Shown piece after piece: positions 54,309 through 64,000 of a stretch of DNA of 64,000 nucleotides. Source of the stretch: Porpolomopsis calyptriformis (taxonomy: Eukaryota > Basidiomycota > Agaricomycetes > Agaricales > Hygrophoraceae); contig OX621165.1 of assembly GCA_951640195.1 (NCBI GenBank), forward strand, positions 372,001 to 436,000, given 5' to 3'. Below the pieces are notes generated by a model. The model was not told where the DNA came from. It did not search any database and saw only the letters and a program-made list of their open reading frames with translations. The first letter of the stretch is position 1. Each line of letters opens with the position of its first letter. The position numbers and the translations under genes were made by a program.

Positions 54309-56426
54309 ATGACGACCCCACCAAACCTAGTAATGCCCGCTCACGGTCACTCGACCGCCCCGAAGTTCAACCCCGAACAACCACGAGAACTTCGAAGATA
54401 CTTCCAAGACCTCAGAGGTCTTTTCGCTAATTGTAGCATCACCGACGACGATGCTAAGAAGACCTACGCCTGCAAGTACGTCGACATTGATACCTCCGAA
54501 CTCTGGGAATACCAAACGGAGTTCCAAGCCGGACATACGTTCGACGAATTCGTCACCGCCATCTATAAGCTATACCCAGGATCGGAAGACGATCGAAAGT
54601 GGTCCATCGCCGACATGGACAAGATAGTCGGAGAACAGCTTCGACTAGGGATTATGAACACAAACGAACTCGGAGCATATTTCCGATCGTTCCTTGCGAT
54701 TACTAAATTCCTGCGATCGAAGAACAGAATCTCCGAAGCAGAACAAAGTCGCGCCTTCGTCCGAGGATTCCAACCCGAACTCTGGACTAGAATCGTCCGA
54801 CGACTGGAAATCAAGTTCCCCGACCACTTCCCCGACGATCCTTACGGGGTAAACGATATCAATGAGGCGGCTCATTTCGTTCTATATGGAACGTCTCCGA
54901 ACACCTTTCTACCACGCGAAACGACGACTTCGATGACGACTACTACCCCTGCCACGAAACAAGAAGACCTCAGCGTCTTCATGGAAAAACTAATGACTAC
55001 GTTGGTCAAAACCCTGGACAATAGAGGTCCCCCGAAACGAAACCCGCCCCCTCGAACACCACAAACTTCGGAACGACGACCCAACGCTCCTGACCCATTC
55101 GAGCCGAAAACCTGCGTTTTCTGTGGAAGTCCCGATCACTTCATCGGAAGCTGCCCGACCTGCCGCGAATATATCCAGAACGGTCGATGCAAGAAGAACT
55201 TCGAAGGAAGGATCGTACTCCCGAATGACAGGTTCGTCCCCCAGCAAATGCCGGGAAAAACCTTGAAAGAACGAATGGACGAATGGTACAAGCAAAACCT
55301 GACCCCGACCGCTGGAATGATGTACGGAATTTCAGCAGGTATCCAACGCGATCCAGCAACCGAGACTTACCAACTATCGGCCGATGAACGGATCGCTGCT
55401 CTCGAAAAAGAGATTTTCGCGTTAAGGAGCAAGAAGACATTCGATGGAGTAGAGATAGTTCGGCCTCGACGACAAGAACAGGACAAAGAGAAAGCAACCG
55501 ACAAACCATCGAGTGCTCCGATCGCGACCATCCCGACTCAACCCGCTACAACGGAACATCCGTTCGCGAAAGCAAAAGAGTCCAACTACGTACCACCCCA
55601 CGTCCGGAACTTTGGCTCTCCGATGGCGAAAAGAGACAGAGACCCCTCATACCACACTCAAGTGCCGATCCAAGACGCCAAGATCGCCTTCGATGTCTAT
55701 AATCGTTCGATGAAAACCCCTTGCGTCACGCTTTCCCCTGAAGAGTTGTTATCCCTCTCACCCGAAGTTCGATCGAAGGTTCGAGAGGCAGTAACCCCTA
55801 AACGAACTCAGCCGCCTAGTCGACCGATCGCGGTCAAAACCGTCGAAGTGGAAGCGATTCCGAACGACGCCCTGCCTTATTGCGATGACGACGATTGTTT
55901 CATTACCGTGCCCGACCCCTACGAATCGTATCTAAACACTCTCTCGTCCGACGAAACCCCTCACACCGTTACTGTCGCAAAGGAATCGCACGCCCTCCGA
56001 TCGATCGTCATGTTGATCGATCATAAAGAAACGATCGAATGCATCGTCGATCCCGGATCTCAGATAATCGCTATGTCCGAAGCCGTTTGTCACGACCTAG
56101 GACTGATCTACGACCCAACTATCCAACTCAACATGCAATCGGCCAACGGCGAAATAGACCAATCGTTAGGTCTCGCAAGGAATGTCCCATGTCAGATCGG
56201 CGACATAACCCTCTACCTCCAGATCCACGTCATTCGCGCTCCCGCCTACGATATCCTGCTCGGAAGACCGTTCGACATTTTAGCTCAAAGCCTCGTCAAG
56301 AACTTCGCCGACGAAAACCAGACAATCACCATTTGCGATCCGAATAGCGGAAGAACCGTCACAATTCCGACGGTTCCACAAGGACTACCGAAGCACCGTT
56401 CGGATTTTCGCTCATCGAGGATTTGA
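54309..56426 (+). CDS. gag: Element J gag-protease, intact ORF
   Basis: ATG 54309, 705 residues, no internal stop. The frame is open further upstream but J lacks an ATG there. The capsid region is at residues about 20-200 (ELRRYFQDLRGLFANC, AFVRGFQPELWTRIV). A CCHC knuckle (CVFCGSPDHFIGSC) lies near residue 275. A Lys/Arg/Pro-rich middle follows, with a retropepsin-like C-terminal domain (CIVDPGSQIIAMSE, then YDILLGRPFD) around residues 575-680. Protease on the gag side of the frame break is unusual compared with A/B, where it is in pol. The ORF ends TGA at 56424-56426, overlapping pol in the -1 frame. Confidence 0.9.
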   Translation: MTTPPNLVMPAHGHSTAPKFNPEQPRELRRYFQDLRGLFANCSITDDDAKKTYACKYVDIDTSELWEYQTEFQAGHTFDEFVTAIYKLYPGSEDDRKWSIADMDKIVGEQLRLGIMNTNELGAYFRSFLAITKFLRSKNRISEAEQSRAFVRGFQPELWTRIVRRLEIKFPDHFPDDPYGVNDINEAAHFVLYGTSPNTFLPRETTTSMTTTTPATKQEDLSVFMEKLMTTLVKTLDNRGPPKRNPPPRTPQTSERRPNAPDPFEPKTCVFCGSPDHFIGSCPTCREYIQNGRCKKNFEGRIVLPNDRFVPQQMPGKTLKERMDEWYKQNLTPTAGMMYGISAGIQRDPATETYQLSADERIAALEKEIFALRSKKTFDGVEIVRPRRQEQDKEKATDKPSSAPIATIPTQPATTEHPFAKAKESNYVPPHVRNFGSPMAKRDRDPSYHTQVPIQDAKIAFDVYNRSMKTPCVTLSPEELLSLSPEVRSKVREAVTPKRTQPPSRPIAVKTVEVEAIPNDALPYCDDDDCFITVPDPYESYLNTLSSDETPHTVTVAKESHALRSIVMLIDHKETIECIVDPGSQIIAMSEAVCHDLGLIYDPTIQLNMQSANGEIDQSLGLARNVPCQIGDITLYLQIHVIRAPAYDILLGRPFDILAQSLVKNFADENQTITICDPNSGRTVTIPTVPQGLPKHRSDFRSSRI

Positions 56427-59400
56427 TTCCTGATCAAGGAGAGATCGCGATAATTCTAGATTATGACCACACTACGTCTATGCTATCTGTCAATTCCTGT
56501 GCGCCTCTATGCGCAACAAATAAAGTTTCAACAGTTTCCCACGCTTATTTATCCGCTTGTGACCTCCCCGACCTTATCTCTAAATCTCGATCGACTAGCG
56601 ATCGACATTCCGCTTCCAACCGTCTCGATCGATCGATGGAAATTGCAACCTTCCTCGCATCGAAAAAGAAATATAAACCTGTCTCGAAGAAAGTTCGCTC
56701 CGTAGTAGCTGAACTCCCCGACAAATTCTGAATCATTCGGAAAATTCTTGGCGATCCACTCGCGAATATGCCAACACTCGACCCGAACCCCCCCACATTT
56801 ACCCCGACCGAACGATATACGATCGAACAGATGGAGCTTTTCGATAAAGCTCACCCCGGAGATTTCCTTTGGCCTCAAGAAAGGGCCCTCCTTCACGATT
56901 TCATGAGAAGACAAGATCTTGCCTTCGCCTGGAACGACTCCGAACGAGGACGTTTCAGATCCGACTTTTTCCCTCCCGTCAATCTCCCAGTCATACCACA
57001 TACGCCCTGGGTACAAAAGAATATTCCGATTCCCCCAGGGATCTACCATGAAGTATGTAAAGTTATCCAGCGAAAAATCGACGCTGGTGTCTACGAACCC
57101 TCGAACTCCTCCTACCGATCGCGATGGTTCACCGTTCTAAAGAAAGGAGGGAAGGAACTTAGAATCGTTCACAGTCTCGAACCACTCAATCAAGTCACGA
57201 TTCGACATTCGGGAGTAACGCCAATCCCCGAACACTTGGCCGAACAGTTCGGCGGTCGATCCTGCGGCGCTATGTTTGACCTTTACGTCGGATATGACGA
57301 ACGAGTGATCGCGCCTTCATCTCGCGATTTAACCACGTTCCAGACACCCTATGGGGCTCATCGACTAGTTACCCTACCCATGGGATGGACCAACTCTGTG
57401 CCCGTTTTTCACGACGACGTCACCTATATCCTCCAACCGGAGATTCCTGAGTTTACAATCCCCTATATCGACGATATCCCTGTGAAGGGTCCCGCGACTC
57501 GATATGTACTCCCCGATGGATCCTATGAAACGATTCCTGAAAACGACGGAATTCGACGATTCGTATGGGAACACTTCGGGAATCTGAATCGGATAGTCCA
57601 GCAAATGAAATATTGCGGTGGAACGATGTCAGGCTATAAATCGTTCTTGTGCGCAGAAGAAACCACTGTTCTTGGACATCGATGTACTCACTTAGGACGA
57701 CTACCCGACGAATCACGCGTATCTGCGATCCGAAATTGGGGCCCCTGTAAAGACCTCTCCGAAGTTCGAGCCTTCCTTGGCACTATTGGCATCGTTCGGA
57801 TATTCATTCGCAACTTCGCGCATCGAGCGAACCACCTAGTCAAGCTCACTAGGAAGGATATGCCCTTCGAATTCGGTCCCGACCAACTCGCCGCTCAAGA
57901 GGACTTGAAACAAGCTCTTCTAGAATCGCCCGCTCTACGAGTTCTCGATTATACTTCTGACGCTCCCGTCATACTCGCCGTCGACACATCACATATTGCG
58001 GTTGGCTTTCATCTCTGCCAATGCGATCCCGACGACCCGAAGAAACGGTACTATAATCGATTCGGTTCGATCACGTTGAACGATCGAGAAAGACGGTTCT
58101 CTCAGCCGAAACTCGAAATCTACGGTCTGTATCGAGCCTTGCGATCGCTCCGACTCTACCTCATCGGCGTGCGGAACCTCATTATAGAAGTCGACGCCCG
58201 CTATATCAAGGGAATGCTAGCGAACCCAGACATCGCGCCGCAAGCTAGTATTAACAGATGGATCGTAGCGATCCTAACGTTCCATTTTACCTTGGTACAC
58301 GTCGCCGGTTCGAACCACGGTCCCGACGGTCTCTCTCGACGCCCCCGACAGCCCGATGACCAAGACGACGAAGAACCGATCGATAAAGACTTCGATGATT
58401 GGATCGATCGCGTCCACGGACTAATGCACCATATCAATGATTCGCCCGCGCCCCGAACAAAAACCCTCCGAATGCCCACCTCAGTTTACTCGCAGAGTAA
58501 ACATTTCAGTGAGGAGGAGGAGGACCCTATCCACCAACGTACCGATTCTTACAACATCGTTCCGCGATCGGAAGCAGCTCAGCAAGACGATCGACGACTT
58601 CTCCTCATTCGAAAATGGCTTTCAGATCTCGAACGACCAAGCAACATGTCCGACAGCGACTACGCGAGTTTTATACGATACTGCGAAGAGTTCTTTATCG
58701 ACAACCACCGACTATGGCGAAAGGATAGACAAGGAGCTCATAAATTAGTCATCGATCCGGATCGCCGATTAGCGATCATGACGGAACTTCACGATCGAAC
58801 AGGCCACAAGGCTATCTTCGCTACCTGATCGATCGTTTCCGAACGCTTCTGGTGGCCCCATATGGCCCCCGACATAGTCTGGTTCGTTTGGACATGTCAT
58901 ACCTGTCAGGTTCGCCAAACCACGCAAGCCCTCGTCCCTCCGACCGTCGCCACGCCAGCTCCCCTATTCGCCAAAATCTACGTCGACACTATGTATATGC
59001 CCCGATCCGGCCCATTTCGATATATCGTTCAAGGGCGATGCTCCCTCACCCACTATCCCGAATTTCGAATGCTTCGTTCGGAAACAGCGAAATCAATTGG
59101 CGAATGGATCTTTGAGGATATAATCTGTCGATGGGGCTCTCTTCGAGAAATCGTCACGGACAACGGAACAGCTTTCTTAGGAGCCGTAGATCATCTCGCC
59201 AAGCGCTATTGAATCAACCATATTCGCATTAGCGGATACAACTCTCGCGCGAACGGAATAGTCGAACGATCTCACTTCGACGTACGACAATTGCTATTCA
59301 AAGCCGTCGATGGCGATCAGAAACAATGGTCGATTGGAGCCTACTCCGTATTCTGGGCTGAGCGCGTCACTACCCGAAAGCGACTGGGATGCTCACCCTA

Positions 59401-59947
59401 CTTCGCCGTTACAGGGTCTCAGCCATTGCTTCCGTTAGATATTTCCGAAGCAACATATCTCCTTCCCGCTCCAGATTCGGTTCTCTCGACGACTGATCTA
59501 ATATCGCAACGCGCGATCGCCCTACAGAAACGAGACGCTGATTTAGACCAACTCCGATCGAAGGTTCTCGCCGCTCGTCTACGATCCGCCATTCGATTCG
59601 AGAAGAAACACGAGAAGACCATTCGCGACTACGATTTCAAGACTGGCGATCTCGTACTCATTCGGAACACAAAAATCGAGAAGTCTCTCAATCGGAAGAT
59701 GCGTCCTCGATACCTAGGACCCCTAGTCGTGGTATCTCGAAACCTAGGGAAAGCTTATATCGTCGCGGAACTCGACGGATCCATCTTACATCGCCCGATC
59801 GCCGCATTTAGAGTCATCCCGTACTTCGCTCGAAGGTCGATCGCAATTCCCGAACGATTCCTCGACATATCAACTTCACGACTTAGAGAGATGGAACGTT
59901 CGCTAGCTAGCGAACCACTCGATAGCATTGTGATCGAGGACTTGTAA
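56420..59947 (+). pseudogene. pol: Element J pol: RT, RNase H, integrase (three in-frame stops)
   Basis: The frame starts by overlapping the gag stop (-1) and runs to 59947. TGA codons at 56729-56731, 58826-58828 and 59210-59212 interrupt an otherwise continuous reading. RT has LRIVHSLEPLNQ and PYIDDIPVKG (near 57465). RNase H starts LAVDTSHIAVG (near 57970) and ends HGPDGLSRRP. Integrase has the zinc pair ELHDRTGHK and CHTCQVRQ, then YVDTMYMP, EIVTDNGTAF and ANGIVERSH for the D, D, E triad. A GDLVLIRN...RYLGPLVVV segment resembles the GPY/F module, and there is no chromodomain. The 58826 stop is one transition from Arg CGA. Confidence 0.9.
58501..58519 (+). promoter_or_regulatory. Second copy of the polypurine motif inside pol (candidate central PPT)
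   Basis: ACATTTCAGTGAGGAGGAG here is identical over 19 nt to 61828-61846, the tract directly before the right LTR. It codes for HFSEEEE in pol. A central polypurine tract is known in Ty1 and lentiviruses; this role here is inferred. Confidence 0.5.
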
Positions 59948-60069
59948 CCTGCCGTAACACATCGCTACACACTTTTTTCATTCCAAAGTCTTTCTTTCAT
60001 TTTTTTTAGACACAGAAATACAAAAATTATAAGAAAAAGACTAAAGGCTACAAATTATTCAAGACAAGT

Positions 60070-61680
60070 CTACAGATTCTCTAAGACCATCTCCTCTTCC
60101 CTCTCTTCTAAACCCCTCAAAACCTCTTCGAGAACGACGATTCGCGCCTTTACGTGCGCTTTCTCCTCCGCGATCGCCGCCAAAACCTCTCGCGATTTCT
60201 CTTCATCGACTGCCTTCGCCTTCCCCTTCCCTTTCCGACCCGCGACCGGCCGCGTCGTTTCCTTCGAGCCTTCGCCCACCGTCTCCTCCTCAAAAGGCGG
60301 CGTCTCGTCGATATAGACTACTGGACCTATAGAAAGAAAAGATTAGAATAAAGAAAACAAAAAGAAAAAGGAAAAACTTACGAGAAACGGCCCTCGCCGA
60401 CTTCCGAACCCCCTTCTTCGATTCCTCTGCCGTCGCCGACTTGTTCGCGCCCTTCGACTCCCCCTTGGGCCGCGGCTTGAACTTCTTGCCCAAGCGGGTT
60501 TCCCCCTTCCAATAGCAACCGCGCTTATCTGTTATGCACTTGGCGCATAACGGATCCGCGGGGCTGATCTCACACTCCGCGCCCACCTTCTCGCAAAAAT
60601 CACACTGCGAAATAAAGAAGTCCGTTAGTAAAAAAATAAAATAAAATAAAATAAAATAAAATAAAAAAAATAAAAAGAAAGAGACTTACTTTGCCCTCGA
60701 CCGGGCGCAAAGCCTCTTCTACCGCCTTTCGCTTGCGGTACTCCCGCGTCGTGATCGCAGGGAGCGACCATCCCTTCACCGCCATCCTCTCCCGATGCGC
60801 CGCCTTCGACCGCTCGACCAGTTCTTCTGCAGTCAGTGATTGCGCTGCTGCCGCCAATTCGTCTTCGTCAACCGAGGGCTGGTTCCCGTCCTCCGTCGTT
60901 TCCGTCGTCCCCCCCGTCGTGTCTGGCGTGTCTGCCGACACCTCCGCTGCCTTCGTCCCACTCTCGCCCGCCGCCTTTTCCGTTTCTCGACGGAATTCCT
61001 CCTCGTCGATCTTCCCGTCCATAAGCGACTGGAGGAGCCTCTCGTAGGCTTCCTCCATCCGCTTCCGATCCTCCGCGTCCCGTTCCTCCCGTTCTCGTTC
61101 TTCTCGCTCCTCTCGCTCCCGCTTCTCTCGTACCTCTTGCTCCGCCCTCTCAACCTGCTCGCGCTCCTCTCGTTCCTCTCGTTCCTCACGCTCCGCTCGC
61201 TCTCGCTCCTCTCGCTCCTTGCGCTCGACCCTCTCTCGTTCCTCCCGCGCAGACGTCTCCGCCCTCTCCCTCGCCTCGCGTTCCTCTTCCGCCCTTCGCT
61301 CTCGCTCGACCCTCTCCGCCTCTGCTTTCTCCTCGGCCTCGCAACGTGCCACCTCTGCCAACCTTGGCATCAGCAGCTCACCCGCCCATTCCAACCACTC
61401 TCACTCTTCGAAAGCGTCGAAGGTCTCGCGGGCCTCTTTTTGCCACGCGACGACCTCGTCATCCGTTGATGTTTGCTTCAGGGCCTTTACGACCTGATTA
61501 TATGCGATCTAAAAGATGGATTAGCGGAAGAAAACGATTAGAAAAACAAAAACTCACCAGTAACTTGCAAAACTGTTGCCCCCAGATTTTGTAATCTTCG
61601 GGTTCGGCAACCCCATCCGGAAGTGACCTCATTTGGTCGCAAATCTTCTGTTTCGCGATATTGATAATGTTCTGCGTCAT
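60070..61680 (-). pseudogene. Spliced gene L, antisense inside element J
   Basis: ATG 61680-61678 (MTQNIINIAKQKICDQM). Four exons: 61680-61558, 61508-60690, 60604-60382 and 60326-60070, with GT-AG introns of 49, 85 and 55 bp that all keep frame. Exon 2 is dominated by a long Glu/Arg coiled coil (about 100 residues) and contains the only lesion, TGA 61403-61401 within FDAFEE-EWLEWAGEL, where CGA is expected. Exon 3 starts with a Cys cluster (CDFCEKVGAEC, LCAKCITDKRGCYW), probably zinc-binding, then a Lys-rich basic stretch. Exon 4 ends with a second coiled coil. The gene lies between pol and the right LTR on the opposite strand. No known family; possibly a nucleic-acid-binding or regulatory protein. 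Confidence 0.75.
60630..60680 (+). repeat. (AAAAT)n microsatellite
   Basis: A run of AAAAT units with A-rich ends, lying wholly in the second intron of antisense gene L (60605-60689). Confidence 0.9.
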
Positions 61681-61827
61681 TTTTAAACAGCTTGTCGCGG
61701 TTTTCTTGGCGTTGTGGTACGCGGTTCGAAGACAGTCGTGTCTAAAGATGAATGTGACACAGATGTCACACTTATAAACGCGCCTCAGCAACTACCGGCA
61801 AATCACGTGATTGACTGAGGACAGTCA

Positions 61828-61847
61828 ACATTTCAGTGAGGAGGAGA
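61828..61847 (+). promoter_or_regulatory. 3' polypurine tract of element J
   Basis: AGTGAGGAGGAGA immediately precedes the LTR TGATACG at 61848, the expected place for the plus-strand primer. It shares 19 nt with 58501-58519. Confidence 0.7.
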
Positions 61848-62455
61848 TGATACGACCCCTCCGTCCCCTGAGCACCGTATATTCAACTATACGAATACTA
61901 GACGCCTACCAAGTCCTTCGAACACGGACACGAACCCCCCGAATGCTCCCGATAGCTCCCAAACGTCCCGAACGACTTCGAGAATCATCGAACGCTCCGA
62001 ACGTGATCGAAGCTTTCCGAACGCGAATGAAAGTTTGTATATCAAAGGGAAGACACTATTCAAAGGCATCAGTTCTCTTCTATTTCTCCCTTTTCATTTG
62101 ATTCCTTCATTCCTATTCACTACTTTCCCCTTAGATCATTAGAGAGGCTCCCCTTTTATCATATACACTCAAAGGGATCCTTGTACTAGAAGATATATAT
62201 ACTGTATGTTGTAGCTAGTGATCCAACAAGTTAGATATTCGCTTCTCTCTCGCTCTCGAGTCTAGATCCTCTTTAGATCTTCTAAGACTTCCTCTTTCGA
62301 CTTTCCGATCCTTCCGATTCCCCGATCGATCTCGTTCGCGAACGGTCGAAGACTCCCTTTCCACGATTATTGATAATAGGCTGAGTTGAGTCTCTTTATA
62401 GTCATCCTCGCACCTTGTTCTGTGTTCAGTGTTCATACATGAAGCAGACGTATCA
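61848..62455 (+). repeat. LTR shared by elements J (3') and K (5')
   Basis: 608 bp, near-identical to 53432-54041. It is preceded by the J polypurine tract and followed by the K primer site TGGAGCCC at 62459, so it serves as right LTR of J and left LTR of K. Confidence 0.92.
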
Positions 62456-62723
62456 TTTTGGAGCCCACCGCGAGGGCCCACTATTAAAATCTTAAAAGAT
62501 TCCTTCGACTCAGTCCTTCGAACTGCCGTTCCCAATGCACAATCGAGTGACTCGAAGTACTACCCTACGAGATAGACTCACTCAAAACATCAATCCGACC
62601 CAAACGACACTTCCCAACTCTCCAATAAATCGAAATTCAACTTCGATCGAAAATCCCGATTCGCCCGATGAACCAACCTCTACTATATCACTTTCGTCTT
62701 TATCCTCGATTTCTACGACAACA

Positions 62724-64000
62724 ATGACGACTCCACCAACTCTAGTTATGCCTGCTCGCGGTCACTCGACCGCCCCGAAGTTCAACCCCGAACAACCTCG
62801 TGAACTTCGAAGATACTTCCAAGACCTCGAGGTCTTTTCGCTAATTGTAGCATCACCGACGACGATGCTAAGAAGACTTACGCCTGCAAGTACGTCGACA
62901 TTGATACCTCTGAACTCTGGGAATACCAAACGGAGTTCCAAGCTGGACATACGTTCGACGAATTTGTCGCCGCTATTTACAAGCTCTACCCAGGATCAGA
63001 AGACGATCGAAAGTGGTCCATCGCTGACATGGACAAAATAGTCGGAGAACAGCTTCAATTAGGGATCATGAACACGAACGAACTCGGAGCGTATTTCTGA
63101 TTGTTTCTTGCTATTACTAAATTCCTGCGATCGAAGAATAGAATCTCCGAAGTAGAACAAAGTTGCGCCTTCGTCTGAGGATTCCAACCCGAACTCTGGT
63201 CTAGGATCGTCCGACGACTGGAAATCAAGTTCCCCGATCACTTCCCCGATGATCCTTACGGGGTAAATGATATCAACGAGGCGGCTCATTTCGTTCTATA
63301 TGGAACGTCTCCGAACACCTTTCTACCGCGCGAAACGACAACTTCGACGACGACTACTACCCCTGCCACTAAACAAGAAGACCTCAGCGTCTTCATGGAA
63401 AAACTAATGACTACGTTGGTCAAAACCCTGGACAATAGAGGTCCCCCAAAACGAAACCCGCCCCCTCGAACACCACAAACTTCGGATCGACGACCCAATG
63501 CTCCTGACCCATTCGAGCCAAAAACTTGCGTCTTCTGTGGAAGTCCCGATCACTTCATCGGAAGCTGCCTGACCTGCCGCGAATATATCCAGAACAGTCA
63601 ATGCAAGAAGAACTTCGAAGGAAGGATCGTACTCCCGAATGACAGGTTTGTCCCCCAGCAAATGCCGGGAAAAACCTTGAAAGAATGAATGGATGAATGG
63701 TACAAGCAAAACCCGACTCCAACCGCTGGAATGATGTATGGAATTTCAGCCGGTATCCAATGCGACCCAGCGACCGAAACCTATCAACTATCCGCTGACG
63801 AATGGATCGCTGCTCTCGAAAAGGAGATTTTCACGTTAAGGAGTAAGAAGATGTTCGATGGAGTAGAGATAGTTCGGCCTCGACGACAAGAACCCGAAAA
63901 AGAGAAAGCAACCGACAAACCATCGAACGCTCTGACCACGACCACCCCGACTCAGCCAACTACGACGGAACATTCGTTCACGAAAGCAAAAGAGTCCAAC
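62724..64000 (+). pseudogene. gag: Element K gag, decayed and partial
   Basis: ATG 62724 matches the J gag start, with a longer in-frame ATG at 62535. A 1-bp loss near 62826 (J CTCAGAGG, K CTCGAGG) shifts the frame after YFQDL. Later stops at about 63098, 63178 and 63686 correspond to Arg codons in J (CGA to TGA). The CCHC knuckle (CVFCGSPDHFIGSC) is preserved near 63530. The C-terminal half lies outside the window. Confidence 0.85.

Larger units (their letters stand above)
53432..62455 (+). mobile_element. Element J: 9-kb Ty3/gypsy retrotransposon with antisense gene
   Basis: LTRs at 53432-54041 (610 bp) and 61848-62455 (608 bp), each TGATACG...CGTATCA. A tRNA-type primer site TGGAGCCCACCGCG begins at 54045. 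Gag-protease is 54309-56426, pol is 56420-59947 in the -1 frame, an opposite-strand spliced gene is 60070-61680, and a polypurine tract ends at 61847. No target duplication is seen; the left side abuts an LTR fragment and the right LTR is followed by another primer site and gag (element K). No chromodomain is visible. Confidence 0.93.
61848..64000 (+). mobile_element. Element K: second J-family copy in tandem, truncated by window edge
   Basis: LTR 61848-62455, primer site at 62459 and gag from 62724. It runs past base 64000. It is more decayed than J. Confidence 0.88.

Noticed and set aside
60691..61469. Plus-strand Ser/Leu/Arg-rich ORFs opposite gene L exon 2
   Set aside because: Mirror image of the Glu/Arg coiled-coil codons; the minus-strand reading has introns and consistent exons.

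Overview
The window looks like a transposon-packed stretch of an Agaricomycete (mushroom-forming basidiomycete) nuclear genome. This is inferred from short GT-AG introns of about 45-60 nt, Plavaka (KDZ) transposases, chromodomain Ty3/gypsy elements, a NACHT-WD40 gene and two DUF6698-like genes. Species cannot be named from the sequence. Almost nothing is intact.

Layout. Positions 1-8799 (minus strand) hold a hypothetical coiled-coil gene split by a complete chromovirus (element A, 1609-8485, target duplication TCAAC). Positions 9045-15633 carry a second, decayed Ty3/gypsy gag-pol (element C, minus). Positions 16290-20425 are a decayed Plavaka transposase (D, plus). Positions 20609-27503 are element B, a second and younger copy of the A family in opposite orientation (target duplication GTTTT). 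Positions 27977-29506 and 30806-32702 are two convergent intron-containing DUF6698-like genes (F plus, G minus). Positions 32903-37055 are Plavaka E (plus). Plavaka H (minus, start 42381) contains two oppositely oriented copies of an unfamiliar 1.7-kb element (I1 37249-38955, I2 39376-41086). Positions 44230-48773 are a seven-exon NACHT-WD40 (NLR-like) gene with 12 near-identical WD repeats, broken by one stop and two frameshifts. Positions 49269-53373 hold two hypothetical ORFs (the first cut by a solo LTR, 49965-50537) and a truncated Helitron N-terminal region. Positions 53432-62455 are a 9-kb Ty3/gypsy element (J) whose 3' internal region carries a four-exon antisense gene. Its right LTR is also the left LTR of a second copy, K, which runs off the window.

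How the parts relate. The A/B family shows a full set of Tf1/sushi-like parts: gag with zinc knuckle, a candidate -1 slip at the gag stop, PR-RT-RH-IN-chromodomain, a third ORF of unknown role, and an 11-nt primer-binding site exactly complementary to the predicted 5' end of its own transcript. The dominant form of decay is arginine CGA becoming TGA. The A/B comparison shows this directly at several codons, and LTR pairs differ only by transitions. This points to deamination of methylated CpG (or a RIP-like process) acting on repeats and also on the NLR gene.

Most novel-looking items: the I1/I2 element with two divergent small genes, the third ORF of the A/B family, the antisense spliced gene inside J, the duplicated polypurine motif inside J pol, and the split gene at 1-8799.
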